A DNA stretch of 64,000 nucleotides from LMUY01 sp965199165 (GTDB lineage: Bacteria > Pseudomonadota > Alphaproteobacteria > Acetobacterales > Acetobacteraceae). Position numbers and translations under genes: made by a program. Of this stretch, positions 1 through 7,954 are shown in pieces. The stretch spans positions 1,674,001 through 1,738,000 of the forward strand of contig OZ240681.1 in assembly GCA_965199165.1 (NCBI GenBank). Reading direction: 5' to 3'. The notes under the pieces were generated by a model that was not told the origin of the DNA, made no database searches, and saw nothing but the letters and a program-made list of their open reading frames with translations. Each line of letters begins with the position of its first letter. The stretch's first letter is position 1.

Positions 1-467
1 GTGGTCGTCTGGCTCACGGCCGCGTCGACCCATTGGCCATTTTGCTGCACTTGCCGGAACACCGACACGCGGATGCCATCGGCACGAAGCTGCCGCCCGA
101 GTATGTAGGCGGTCGCCTTGAACCGCTCCCCGGCCGCACTCGGCGGCTGATACCAGTCGGTGATGATCACGCCGCCAAACGGGTCCGCCGAGGCAAGCGG
201 CATGAACGCCAGCGTGTCCAACGCGCCGCGCCAGAGATAGGCGTTGACGCCAAGCGCCGCGCCGTCTTGGTCGCGCGCAGCGCCCGTGCCTTTGCCGATG
301 CCGAACACGAGGCCAGCGTCGCCGCCCATCTTCCCGCGGTCGCCCTGGGTGCGGTAATCGTTGTACTCGTTGTCCGCCACGGGGCGGATGTTCTCGTTGC
401 CGCTGCAAGCAGCCAGCAAGGCCAGGGTGATCAGCGGGAGTAAACGAGCGTTGCGACGAGTGACCAT
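1..467 (-). CDS. DUF3576 family lipoprotein (3' part outside window)
   Basis: The frame opens at an ATG at 467 and runs off the left edge, so only the first 155 codons are visible. The N-terminus has two arginines, a hydrophobic stretch and a lipobox (LLAAC, Cys21), which predicts export and lipid attachment. After the Cys come a GNEN segment and a conserved-looking domain with LGVNAYLWRGALDTL and a later ITDWYQPP, which match my knowledge of the DUF3576 family of alphaproteobacterial lipoproteins. Its function is unknown; it is presumably outer-membrane associated. It lies downstream of the porin on the same strand, separated by a terminator-like hairpin, so it probably has its own promoter in the 468-560 interval. 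Confidence 0.8.
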   Translation of the reverse strand, partial: MVTRRNARLLPLITLALLAACSGNENIRPVADNEYNDYRTQGDRGKMGGDAGLVFGIGKGTGAARDQDGAALGVNAYLWRGALDTLAFMPLASADPFGGVIITDWYQPPSAAGERFKATAYILGRQLRADGIRVSVFRQVQQNGQWVDAAVSQTT

Positions 468-564
468 TGTCCGCCTGCGAGGAAGTGCCGCTCTGATGCG
501 GTTGCCCTGTCTACCGTGTGTTCCCGTGACCGCCAAGGACTTCGCGGTCCGCCGCCAAACGAAA

Positions 565-592
565 ACGGGCGGCAGATTGCTCTGCCGCCCGT
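565..592 (-). terminator. Rho-independent terminator after the porin gene
   Basis: A perfect 10-bp stem (ACGGGCGGCA / TGCCGCCCGT) with an 8-nt loop is followed, read on the minus strand, by TTTTCGTTT. It sits 22 bp past the porin stop codon, the expected place for an intrinsic terminator. Confidence 0.8.
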
Positions 593-613
593 GTCCGAAC
601 CGTTGTCAGGCGT

Positions 614-2113
614 TTACCAGGCGAACGACGTGCCCAGCGCGAGGACGGACCCGCTGACCTTGTTGTTCAAGGCGTTGTTCGAGGCGCCGGTCAGGAAGTT
701 GAAGCCGTTCTGACGACGCTCCTGCCAGACACCCGACGCATAGAGGGCGATGCCCGGCGCCAGCGAGTAGGTCGCGCCCGCCGCGACACCTTCTTCGTAA
801 CGTTGTCCGCCGTGGACCGCCGTGGTGGGGATCGGCACGCCGAAGATCGTCGCGTTCGTCGCGGTCTGCTGGTCGCCTTCGCTGAAGGAGCGCAGGTAAT
901 GTGCACCGAAGATCACCGGCCCGATCGTATAGCTGGCGCCGACGATCAGAGCCTGCGAGTTCGACTGCCCTGCGGCCAATAGGCCACCGTAGCCACCGCC
1001 GGCCGGCACGTTGTACTGACCATACTGGAAGTTGCCGCCAACGGTCAGACCGCCATAGGTGACGGCAAGGCCGAAGTCGCCCAAGCTCAGATCCCGCAAC
1101 GGGCTGTGCTTGGCATTCGGGAAGGTGAGGGTTGCGGTGTTCTGGCCGACACCGCTGTCGAGAACCCTGTTGGACCCGTCATAGGACACGGTGGTGGCGA
1201 CGCCGATCGGCCCGAACGTGCCGCGGTAGCGCAGCAGCGCCTCGAACGTGTTCTTGCGGCGAGCGTAATCGGCGGTCGAGGTGGATGACAGGTTGTCGCA
1301 GCCCGGAGTGGCGACGCCTTGCCCGGCGCTGACGATCTGGCCGAAGTTTGGCGAGGGGGCGCAGCCGGTGGAGTCACCATTTGCCGTTTGAGTCGTCGGC
1401 TCGTAGGACAGGCCGAAGTCGAAGCCGTAGAACTGCGGCGACAAATAAACGGCCTTCATGGTCGCATAGTTGTTGCCAACGTCGCCGAACGGCCAGTTGA
1501 TGACGATGTTGCCCGGCAGGAAGCCGGCCGGAAGGTCGCCGTTCAGGCCGCCGTCGTCGAAGTTTTCGAAGTTACCAGTCAGGTAGAGGCTGCTCGGCTG
1601 GTCGGAATCGCCAAGGCGCAGCGTGCCGAAACGGTCGGTGCCGAGGTAGCCCCACTCGCGACGCACGTAGGGGTCGTTACGCTGGTCCAAGCTGCTGGGA
1701 GAGCCGAAAACGCCGCCGCCAGCTGCGGTGTTGTTGTCGGTCCGCAACTCGATGGACGCACCATACTTCAGCCCGTTCGCGGCCACGCCGTCGAAGCCGG
1801 GATACAGCCGCATGTAGTTGATGAAGCCGTAGTTCGAAATCTTGTTGATACCGGCGTTTTCCGTGTTCGTCGCCGCCGAGGCAGCGCTGGTGGACGCCGT
1901 GCTCGAAGCCGCCGTCGACGTCACCGCACGTGACGAGTTCGCGTCGAACACACCGGCGTAGAACCGGAACCGGCCGTTCAGGCGGACGGTGACCGTGCCC
2001 GGGGTGGGGTAGGATTGACCATCGGTGTCGTCCACGATCTGGGCGTCGGCATAGGTCGCCACCCCCATCGAGGCGCCCAGTGCGGCCACAGTGGCCAGCA
2101 GGAGCTTGCGCAT
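614..2113 (-). CDS. Outer-membrane porin
   Basis: A 499-residue protein with a typical signal peptide (basic MRK, hydrophobic core, likely cleavage after ADA at residue 24). The mature part is rich in Gly, Asn, Ser and aromatic residues in alternating patterns expected of amphipathic beta strands, for example RLNGRFRFYAGVF near residues 44-56. It ends ...LALGTSFAW; a terminal aromatic residue is usual for barrels inserted by the BAM complex. A Ser/Ala/Thr-rich stretch near residues 62-85 is probably an extracellular loop or low-complexity insertion. It should form a diffusion channel in the outer membrane. Substrate preference cannot be read from the sequence. Its leader contains competing hairpins (see 2155-2207), and a terminator follows the stop codon. 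Confidence 0.85.
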   Translation of the reverse strand: MRKLLLATVAALGASMGVATYADAQIVDDTDGQSYPTPGTVTVRLNGRFRFYAGVFDANSSRAVTSTAASSTASTSAASAATNTENAGINKISNYGFINYMRLYPGFDGVAANGLKYGASIELRTDNNTAAGGGVFGSPSSLDQRNDPYVRREWGYLGTDRFGTLRLGDSDQPSSLYLTGNFENFDDGGLNGDLPAGFLPGNIVINWPFGDVGNNYATMKAVYLSPQFYGFDFGLSYEPTTQTANGDSTGCAPSPNFGQIVSAGQGVATPGCDNLSSTSTADYARRKNTFEALLRYRGTFGPIGVATTVSYDGSNRVLDSGVGQNTATLTFPNAKHSPLRDLSLGDFGLAVTYGGLTVGGNFQYGQYNVPAGGGYGGLLAAGQSNSQALIVGASYTIGPVIFGAHYLRSFSEGDQQTATNATIFGVPIPTTAVHGGQRYEEGVAAGATYSLAPGIALYASGVWQERRQNGFNFLTGASNNALNNKVSGSVLALGTSFAW

Positions 2114-2154
2114 TTAAACCTCCACGTTATTGCCGGACATCCGGCACCGTTGCA

Positions 2155-2207
2155 GGCCCCGCCCCGTTTCCAGACACGCCTGTTTCCCTGGGGAAACGGG
2201 GCGGGCC
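2155..2207 (-). promoter_or_regulatory. Structured leader of the porin gene (alternative hairpins)
   Basis: About 40 nt upstream of the porin ATG, the segments at 2155-2171 and 2192-2207 are complementary over about 16 bp with one bulge, built on GGCCCCGCCCCGTTTCC. The right arm can instead fold with its immediate neighbour: 2182-2197 is itself a perfect 7-bp hairpin (GTTTCCC-TG-GGGAAAC). The two folds are mutually exclusive. This could be a leader attenuator or an mRNA-stability element; no known riboswitch class is recognised. No convincing promoter hexamers were assigned in the rest of 2114-2399. Confidence 0.45.
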
Positions 2208-2399
2208 CAGAAGGGCGGGGGCAGCCAGACCTGGAGAGAGTATTGCGGCGTCGTTCACGTTCTCGCAATCGATTGAAGCAGCCGGCCATGGCAATTGCGA
2301 AACACTGTGACCACAGAGCCACAGGATGTTCGTGCAGCTGCCGAGACAAACCAAGCCGCGTCAGCCACTTGCGGCGGCCCAACCACGGAGCGTTTAGCG

Positions 2400-3083
2400 A
2401 TGTCCGGCAACTCTCCCCTCCATGAACGCCTGTGCCGCGTGCGCGATACCGTCAGCCAAGCGGCACAGGCCGCGGGCCGTGACCCCGGCAGCGTCACGCT
2501 CGTAGCGGTGTCGAAGACCCATGGGGCGGATGCCGTGCAGGAGGTGCTTGGCGCCGGGCAGCTCGTATTCGGAGAGAACCGGGTGCAGGAGGCAAGCGTC
2601 AAATTCACGGCCCTGCGCCCCCAGCACTCGGGCTTGCACCTGCACCTCATCGGGCCGTTGCAGACCAACAAGGTCCGCGAAGCCCTCCTGATCGCCGACG
2701 TGATCGAGACGCTGGACCGGCCGCGTCTGGCCGAAGCGCTCGTCGCCGCCCAGACTCGCGGCGAGAGGCTGCCTCGCCTGCTGGTCCAAGTGAATGTGGG
2801 CCGCGAGCCGCAGAAGGCCGGCATCGCGCCGGAGGACGCAGACGGCTTCATCCGTGACTGCCAGGCGCGGTTCGGTGGGCACCTCGCCGGGCTGATGTGC
2901 ATCCCGCCGGCCGAAGGCGATCCAACTCCGCATTTCGCCTGGCTTGCCGACCGGGCCCACCGGCACGGCTTGCCCGTCATCTCCATGGGGATGTCCGGCG
3001 ACTATGCCGCCGCCATCCGCCAAGGCGCCACGCATGTGCGCGTCGGCACCGCCATCTTCGGCGCCCGGCCACACCCCGCCTGA
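2400..3083 (+). CDS. YggS/PLPBP family PLP-binding homeostasis protein
   Basis: A 227-residue single-domain protein of the alanine-racemase-like TIM-barrel family that buffers pyridoxal phosphate. The PLP lysine lies in VAVSKT (Lys39), followed by the signature GENRVQE (58-64). A phosphate-binding motif SMGMSGD and a closing VRVGTAIFG are near the C-terminus. I chose the ATG at 2400 because a GGAG lies upstream and the protein then has the family's usual length; the frame is open upstream to a TTG at 2295. In many bacteria the gene is near proC or division genes, but here it precedes kup, with 134 bp between them. Confidence 0.92.
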   Translation: MSGNSPLHERLCRVRDTVSQAAQAAGRDPGSVTLVAVSKTHGADAVQEVLGAGQLVFGENRVQEASVKFTALRPQHSGLHLHLIGPLQTNKVREALLIADVIETLDRPRLAEALVAAQTRGERLPRLLVQVNVGREPQKAGIAPEDADGFIRDCQARFGGHLAGLMCIPPAEGDPTPHFAWLADRAHRHGLPVISMGMSGDYAAAIRQGATHVRVGTAIFGARPHPA

Positions 3084-3217
3084 GGCGCATGGTCCCGGCG
3101 CGACACGCCCGTTCGAAACATGCTCAAACGTCAGGCTGAGCTGCGACAGAACACCGCCCGCCGCGTTTCGTGCCGGGCAGCGCGTCACGGCACGGTGCGG
3201 GCGTTTGGAGTCGTCGA

Positions 3218-5110
3218 ATGAGCATGGATGCCATGGTGCACGGTGGCGTGCGCACCCCGGTCCGGGCCAGCGCCTTGCTGGCCGTCCTCGGCATCGTCTA
3301 CGGCGATATCGGGACAAGCCCGCTCTACGCGTTCAAGGCCAGCCTGGACCATTTCGCCGCACAGGGCGTCGCCCGGTTCGAGATCATGGGCATCCTGTCG
3401 CTGATCTTCTGGGCGCTGATCGTCATCGTGACGCTCAAATACGTCCTGCTGGTCATGCGGGCCGACAACAAGGGCGAGGGCGGCATCCTGGCGCTGATGG
3501 CCTTGGCGCAACGGGCTGCGTCCGACGGTCGGGGCCGCGCCGCCCTGGCCCTGGTCGGCATCGTCGGCGCATGCCTGTTCTTCGGCGACGGCATCATCAC
3601 CCCCGCCGTCTCCGTCCTGTCCGCGGTGGAGGGGCTGGAGGTGTCGGCACCCACGCTGCAGCCCTATGTGGTGCCGATCTCATGCGCCATCATCGTCGGG
3701 CTCTTCGCGGTGCAATACCGCGGCACCGGCAAGGTCGGGCGCGTCTTCGGCCCGGTGATGGCGGTATGGTTCGCCGTGCTCGGCATCATGGGCCTGCACG
3801 AGATCGTGGCCGAGCCCAGCGTGCTCTACGCCCTCTCGCCGCACTTCCTGGTGCTGTTCTGCGTCCGCCATGGCTGGCTCGCCTTCGTCGCCCTCGGGTC
3901 GGTCGTCCTGGCCGTCACGGGAGCGGAGGCGCTGTATGCCGATATGGGGCATTTCGGCGCGGCACCCATCCGCCGCGCCTGGACAGGCTTCGTGTTGCCG
4001 TGCCTGGTGTTGAATTATTTCGGCCAGGGCGCACTGATCCTCCACTCACCGAGCGCGATCGCCAACCCGTTCTTCCTGATGGCGCCTCCAGGTCTGCGCC
4101 TCGCCTTGGTCGTCCTGGCCACGGCGGCCACGGTGATCGCCAGCCAGGCGCTCATCTCCGGTGCGTACTCCATCGCCCGGCAATGCATGCAGATGAACTT
4201 CCTGCCGCGCATGACGGTGACCCACACCAGCAACACGGAGGAAGGGCAGATCTATGTCCCCCAGGTGAACACCGCGCTGTTCCTCGGCGTGCTGGTCCTG
4301 GTGCTGGCGTTCCGCAGCAGCGACGCGTTGACGGCCGCCTACGGCATCGCCGTGACCGGCACGTTCATCTGCACCTGCATCCTGGCGGCGTTCGCGTTCC
4401 GGCGGCGGTTCGGCTGGTCCCGCCCGGCCGCGGTGGCGGTGTTCGGCGCGTTCTTCCTGGTCGACGCGGTGTTCTTCGCCGCCAACCTGCTGAAGGTGCC
4501 GGAGGGCGGATGGGTGCCGCTGGTCATCGCACTCTTCCTGATGGCGCTGATGACGTCGTGGAAGCGTGGGCGGGACCTGATGCTCGCCCGCTGGAAGCAG
4601 GACAGCCTGCCGCTCGCCTCCTTCCTCAAGCGGCTGCCGCAATCCCGCACGCTGCGCGTGCCCGGCCTGGCGATCTTCCTGACCGGCACGCCGGACTACG
4701 TGCCAGCCGCGCTGCTGCACAACCTCAAGCACAACAAGGTGCTGCATGAGCGGGTCCTGTTCGTCACCGTCAGCAACCTGGACGTGCCCGAGGTCAGGCC
4801 GGAAGACCGGATCCGCGTGTCGGAGCTGGCACCCGGCATCCACCGCGTCATCCTGAGCTACGGCTTCATGGAAAGCCCGAACATCCCCCGCGCCCTGGAG
4901 GAGATCGGCGGCCAGGGCGTGGAGTACGATCCGATGCAGGCAAGCTACTTCCTCGGCCGCGAGGTGCTGGTGCGCGCGCTCGTCCCGAAGTTGCCACTCT
5001 GGCGGCTGTGGCTCTTCCTGGTGATGATCCGCAATGCCGTGCCGGCCACGGTGTTCTTCCGCATCCCAAGCGACCGCGTCGTCGAACTCGGCGTCCGCGT
5101 CGCGATCTGA
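3218..5110 (+). CDS. kup: Kup-type low-affinity potassium uptake protein
   Basis: A 630-residue inner-membrane protein of the KUP/HAK/KT family, which imports K+ with protons. The first helix carries the family signature GIVYGDIGTSPLYAF (25-39). About a dozen hydrophobic segments follow, including LFFGDGIITPAVSVLSAVEG and GAEALYADMGHFG. The C-terminal third is the soluble cytoplasmic domain (from about residue 480), with VTVSNLDVPEV and GFMESPNIPRAL. Length agrees with the E. coli homologue (about 620). The start at 3218 has a GGAG about 10 nt upstream; the frame is open to 3170. It appears to be a single-gene unit. Confidence 0.95.
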   Translation: MSMDAMVHGGVRTPVRASALLAVLGIVYGDIGTSPLYAFKASLDHFAAQGVARFEIMGILSLIFWALIVIVTLKYVLLVMRADNKGEGGILALMALAQRAASDGRGRAALALVGIVGACLFFGDGIITPAVSVLSAVEGLEVSAPTLQPYVVPISCAIIVGLFAVQYRGTGKVGRVFGPVMAVWFAVLGIMGLHEIVAEPSVLYALSPHFLVLFCVRHGWLAFVALGSVVLAVTGAEALYADMGHFGAAPIRRAWTGFVLPCLVLNYFGQGALILHSPSAIANPFFLMAPPGLRLALVVLATAATVIASQALISGAYSIARQCMQMNFLPRMTVTHTSNTEEGQIYVPQVNTALFLGVLVLVLAFRSSDALTAAYGIAVTGTFICTCILAAFAFRRRFGWSRPAAVAVFGAFFLVDAVFFAANLLKVPEGGWVPLVIALFLMALMTSWKRGRDLMLARWKQDSLPLASFLKRLPQSRTLRVPGLAIFLTGTPDYVPAALLHNLKHNKVLHERVLFVTVSNLDVPEVRPEDRIRVSELAPGIHRVILSYGFMESPNIPRALEEIGGQGVEYDPMQASYFLGREVLVRALVPKLPLWRLWLFLVMIRNAVPATVFFRIPSDRVVELGVRVAI

Positions 5111-5172
5111 AACGCGCGCAACGACCAGGCCGCGTGCTGCGTTACATTCGTTGGGTGTGGCAGGGTCGGTCG

Positions 5173-5523
5173 ATGGTGCATGTGACGATGGTGCTGGCGC
5201 AGGGACCGGGGTTCACCGACGGGAACTTGACCGACCGCATCCATCTCGACGTCATCCTTACGGCACACGGCCATTTGGATGCCGCAGCGTGGGAGACGGG
5301 CACGCTCCCGTGGACGACCTCCCGCGAACGCCCTGGCCATCCGCGCCGCACGGGCGAGCTGGTCAAGATCGAAGATGGCTGGGCGCTGCGCACCACCGGC
5401 AGCGAGGACGATCCGCTCTACAGCTTTGCGGCGCAGATCATCCGTCCGGGCGAACTTGTCCAAGTGTCCAGGCTCGATGGGGAGGACATGCTCTATCGCA
5501 TCGTCGCCGTCGAGCCGGATTAG
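5173..5523 (+). CDS. Hypothetical protein, 116 aa
   Basis: Not recognised. From the ATG at 5173 it gives a 116-residue soluble, acidic protein with no signal peptide or membrane segment. The central part reads like alternating strands (ELVKIEDGWALRTTG, YSFAAQIIRPGELVQVSRLDG, ending MLYRIVAVEPD), suggesting a small beta-rich fold. The ribosome-binding site is weak, so the start could be at an upstream GTG. It lies 62 bp after kup and 75 bp before a deaminase on the same strand and could be co-transcribed with either. Codon use is like that of its neighbours, which argues that it is real. Confidence 0.55.
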   Translation: MVHVTMVLAQGPGFTDGNLTDRIHLDVILTAHGHLDAAAWETGTLPWTTSRERPGHPRRTGELVKIEDGWALRTTGSEDDPLYSFAAQIIRPGELVQVSRLDGEDMLYRIVAVEPD

Positions 5524-5598
5524 CGCCTCAACGTGCCCGGCAGCATCGAAACTCTCACCATCGCGCGGCGCTGTGAGCGGGCATCGAGGGAGAGCACC

Positions 5599-6105
5599 AT
5601 GCCGACGTCAAGCGACCGGGCTGCGGACGAAGCTTTCATGCGGCGCGCGGTCGATGTCGCGAACCAGGCCAAGACGAAGGCCGGCACGTCCCCGATCGGC
5701 TGCGTCATCGTCTTGGACGGGGCCGTGCTGGCCGATGGCCACAATGAAGTGGGTCTCCGGGTCGACCCGACGGCGCATGCCGAGATGGTTACGATCCAGC
5801 GGGCGGCGAAGCGGCTTGGCGAACCGGACCTGCGCCGGGCGACGCTGTACTCCACGCTGCAGCCATGCGGGATGTGCACCATGGCCTCGATATGGGCGAA
5901 GGTCGGACGGGTCGTGTATGGCGCCGGGCGACCCCAAGTTCACTCGATGTATTTCGAGGACCGTCACTACAACACGGCGGATTTCATCCGTGACGCATTC
6001 CGGGACGATCTGACCGTCACCGGCGGCGTGCTCGCCGACACGTGCGCGGACCTCTACTACCGTCCTGGAGACGACGTTCCCCTGGAGGAACAGGGCAACA
6101 TCTAG
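5599..6105 (+). CDS. Nucleoside deaminase (CMP/dCMP deaminase fold)
   Basis: A 168-residue zinc hydrolase of the cytidine-deaminase superfamily. The catalytic HAE motif is at His60-Glu62 and the second zinc motif PCGMC at 89-93, with the usual spacing. It resembles cytosine/guanine deaminases or tRNA-adenosine-deaminase-like proteins, but the exact substrate (free base, nucleoside or tRNA) cannot be decided. The tail holds an unusual RHYNTADFIRDAF segment and a Tyr-rich stretch near TCADLYYRPG that may shape substrate choice. The start at 5599 has a GGGAGAG just upstream; an in-frame ATG at 5533 would add a basic leader with no family counterpart. Confidence 0.85.
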   Translation: MPTSSDRAADEAFMRRAVDVANQAKTKAGTSPIGCVIVLDGAVLADGHNEVGLRVDPTAHAEMVTIQRAAKRLGEPDLRRATLYSTLQPCGMCTMASIWAKVGRVVYGAGRPQVHSMYFEDRHYNTADFIRDAFRDDLTVTGGVLADTCADLYYRPGDDVPLEEQGNI

Positions 6106-6374
6106 GGGCCTGTCCAAACCAAGCCGCCCTTGCGTCGATCGTTCGCCGTCCAATCCGCCCTACTTCGCCTGCCGCGGCATGGCGCCTGTTCTTGGATGGG
6201 CAATAGAAATCTGGGCGAGATTTCGATCTGCCTTGGCGATGGTAGACTGTCCCCATTGCCACGACCCTACTTCTTGCACGGCCTCGTCGCGTCCTCCACC
6301 ACGGCACAGCAGCGACGGCGGATGGCGCCGCGCTTACTCACCCAACTGGACCAGTTGCTCGGTGGAGTAGCCAT
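6106..6374. other. Non-coding interval, 269 bp
   Basis: Convergent gap between the deaminase and the DUF2889 gene. Short frames exist on both strands but none has a recognisable protein or a good ribosome-binding site. Composition is slightly less GC-rich than the flanking genes. No repeat, tRNA or clear hairpin with a T-run was found. Nothing in it can be named. Confidence 0.5.
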
Positions 6375-6947
6375 TCAGGCCTGTTCGGTTTCGAGCGGTG
6401 CTGTGCCGACGAAGTGCTCGGGCCACTTCCGCTGCACCACCGGGCTGTCGTCGCTGTAGGCGTAGCAGGTGTTCAGCATCGGCGGTCGCGCTCCGCTCGC
6501 CTCACGCTCGCGCCGGGCCCGCAGTGGGTAGAGCGTCTGGAACGCAACGGTCGCCATCGGCTGCAGCAGCTCGCGCAGATGGGTGCAGCCATGCGTGCCG
6601 CCCACCTGCTCGGCAACCGCGCGCATGAAGCCGCGGCCGATCCGGATGCCGACCAGCTTGGCATAATGCGGCGCGATGTCGGGGCAGATGGCATAAGGGC
6701 TATGGTCGGTCGCGGCCTCGAAGCCGACGATGGTCATGTCCTCGTCGACCGTCATGCGCATCGCCATGCCGTGCAGCGGCTCGCCCGGCTCGATCCAGGC
6801 GCGGTCATCCGTCGAGAAGCCGTAGCTCTTGGTATCGACCAGGCGCGCTTCGATGTCGAACAGCCCATCCTCGCGGCTGTAGCCCTGCAACTCGATCCGG
6901 CGGGTGTGGATGGGCTTGCGACCGGCGACCGGCTGGCTCAACGGCAT
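6375..6947 (-). CDS. DUF2889 domain protein
   Basis: A 190-residue soluble protein. Its opening, MPLSQPVAGRKPIHTRRIELQGY, then DGLFDIEARLVDTK and the core TDHSPYAICPDI...GTHGCTHLRELL agree with the DUF2889 family as I know it. The HGCTH segment (His, Cys, His) is the family's most conserved part and looks like a metal or catalytic site, but no activity is established to my knowledge. I set the start at 6947, where AGGGA precedes the ATG; the frame continues upstream to 7082 with non-conserved sequence. It lies 62 bp beyond the stop of the aspartoacylase-like gene on the same strand. Confidence 0.85.
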   Translation of the reverse strand: MPLSQPVAGRKPIHTRRIELQGYSREDGLFDIEARLVDTKSYGFSTDDRAWIEPGEPLHGMAMRMTVDEDMTIVGFEAATDHSPYAICPDIAPHYAKLVGIRIGRGFMRAVAEQVGGTHGCTHLRELLQPMATVAFQTLYPLRARREREASGARPPMLNTCYAYSDDSPVVQRKWPEHFVGTAPLETEQA

Positions 6948-7009
6948 GGCGCCATTCCCTCTATTGCACTGCAGCATATAGGGTGCATGTGGCCGCCAGA
7001 CAAAGCCCG

Positions 7010-7954
7010 CTAGATGAAGCGGGCCAGCCGCACCGCCGTATGGCCGCGGCTGGGCCGCAGGCTCGGCATCACCAGCATGCACTGGTCGTAGGGGGTGCGG
7101 ATTTCCGCGGCGCCGTCCAAGGCGATCAGGGTATTGCGTTCAGGGATGATCTGACCGCCGCGGAACTCCCGCAGGAAGACGAACGAGCCGGTCGCCGCGG
7201 TCACCGCCACCGTCACCTCCGCCACGTGGCAAGGCGCGGCGGGCCGCGTGCCGGGCTGCATGCCGGTGCTATGCAGCAGCCCGGCCAGGCACGCGCGCGC
7301 GCAGTCGACCGCTTGCCGTTCCCAGTGCTGCCCGGCCTCCACCAGGATGGCGCAGGCAGGGCCGGGGCCGGTGAACCGGTGGTAGTCGATCAGCCGCGGC
7401 CCGCTCACATGGCCGGCATCGGCGATCACCATGCCCGGCGTGCCCACCGCGCACCCCAGCGCCCGGCCTTTCGGCGTCGGGCCGCTCAGGATCAGCGGAT
7501 CGCTTGGCCAGAGCATGGAGTGCAGGTCCAGCAGCACATCCACCCCGTCGATCAGCGGGCGCATGGCGCGGGCGCGGTCCAGTTCGACGGAGCGGCGGGG
7601 CCCGTCGAGCACCGCGGCATCCCAGAGGCGGTTCAGGTCCTCGTCCACGAAGCGGGAGGCCGTGGGCTGCGCGGGATCGAAGCGCTGGAAAGCCGCCAGA
7701 TTGGCAAACCCGACCGTCAATCGGCCGATCGTGGGTGCGAAGCCGGAGCGCAGCAGCCGGTCCAGCACGATGGCGCCGGCCAGCTCGTTCCCATGCATCA
7801 GCGCCGTGACGGCCACGTGCGGGCCGGGCTGGCCGGACTCGAGTGTGGTGAAACCTGGCAAGCCGGTATTCCCATCCAGCCAGGGAGTCAGGTCCGGCGG
7901 CGACACCTCCACCGTGAAGTGCGGCAGCGTTCCTCGGCCGGCCGTTTCGATCAT
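7010..7954 (-). CDS. Succinylglutamate desuccinylase/aspartoacylase family hydrolase (M14-like)
   Basis: A 314-residue zinc carboxypeptidase-fold protein. The metal motif HGNE (in ALMHGNELAG, about residues 53-62) and the DLHSM segment about 90 residues later fit zinc ligands of the AstE/AspA family, which removes acyl groups from N-acyl amino acids. The GTG/ATG junction with the upstream ArgE-like gene is a 4-bp ATGA overlap, so the two are translationally coupled. Together they suggest stepwise breakdown of an N-acylated amino acid or related amide. The substrate is not given by the sequence. The C-terminal 60 residues (GSFVFLREFRGGQIIPERN) look like the beta-barrel often found behind the catalytic domain. 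Confidence 0.82.
   Translation of the reverse strand: MIETAGRGTLPHFTVEVSPPDLTPWLDGNTGLPGFTTLESGQPGPHVAVTALMHGNELAGAIVLDRLLRSGFAPTIGRLTVGFANLAAFQRFDPAQPTASRFVDEDLNRLWDAAVLDGPRRSVELDRARAMRPLIDGVDVLLDLHSMLWPSDPLILSGPTPKGRALGCAVGTPGMVIADAGHVSGPRLIDYHRFTGPGPACAILVEAGQHWERQAVDCARACLAGLLHSTGMQPGTRPAAPCHVAEVTVAVTAATGSFVFLREFRGGQIIPERNTLIALDGAAEIRTPYDQCMLVMPSLRPSRGHTAVRLARFI

Noticed and set aside
6106..6374. Possible insertion-sequence remnant
   Set aside because: A GGGCCTGTCCAAACCAAGCC end looked IS-like, but no inverted partner or transposase fragment was found.
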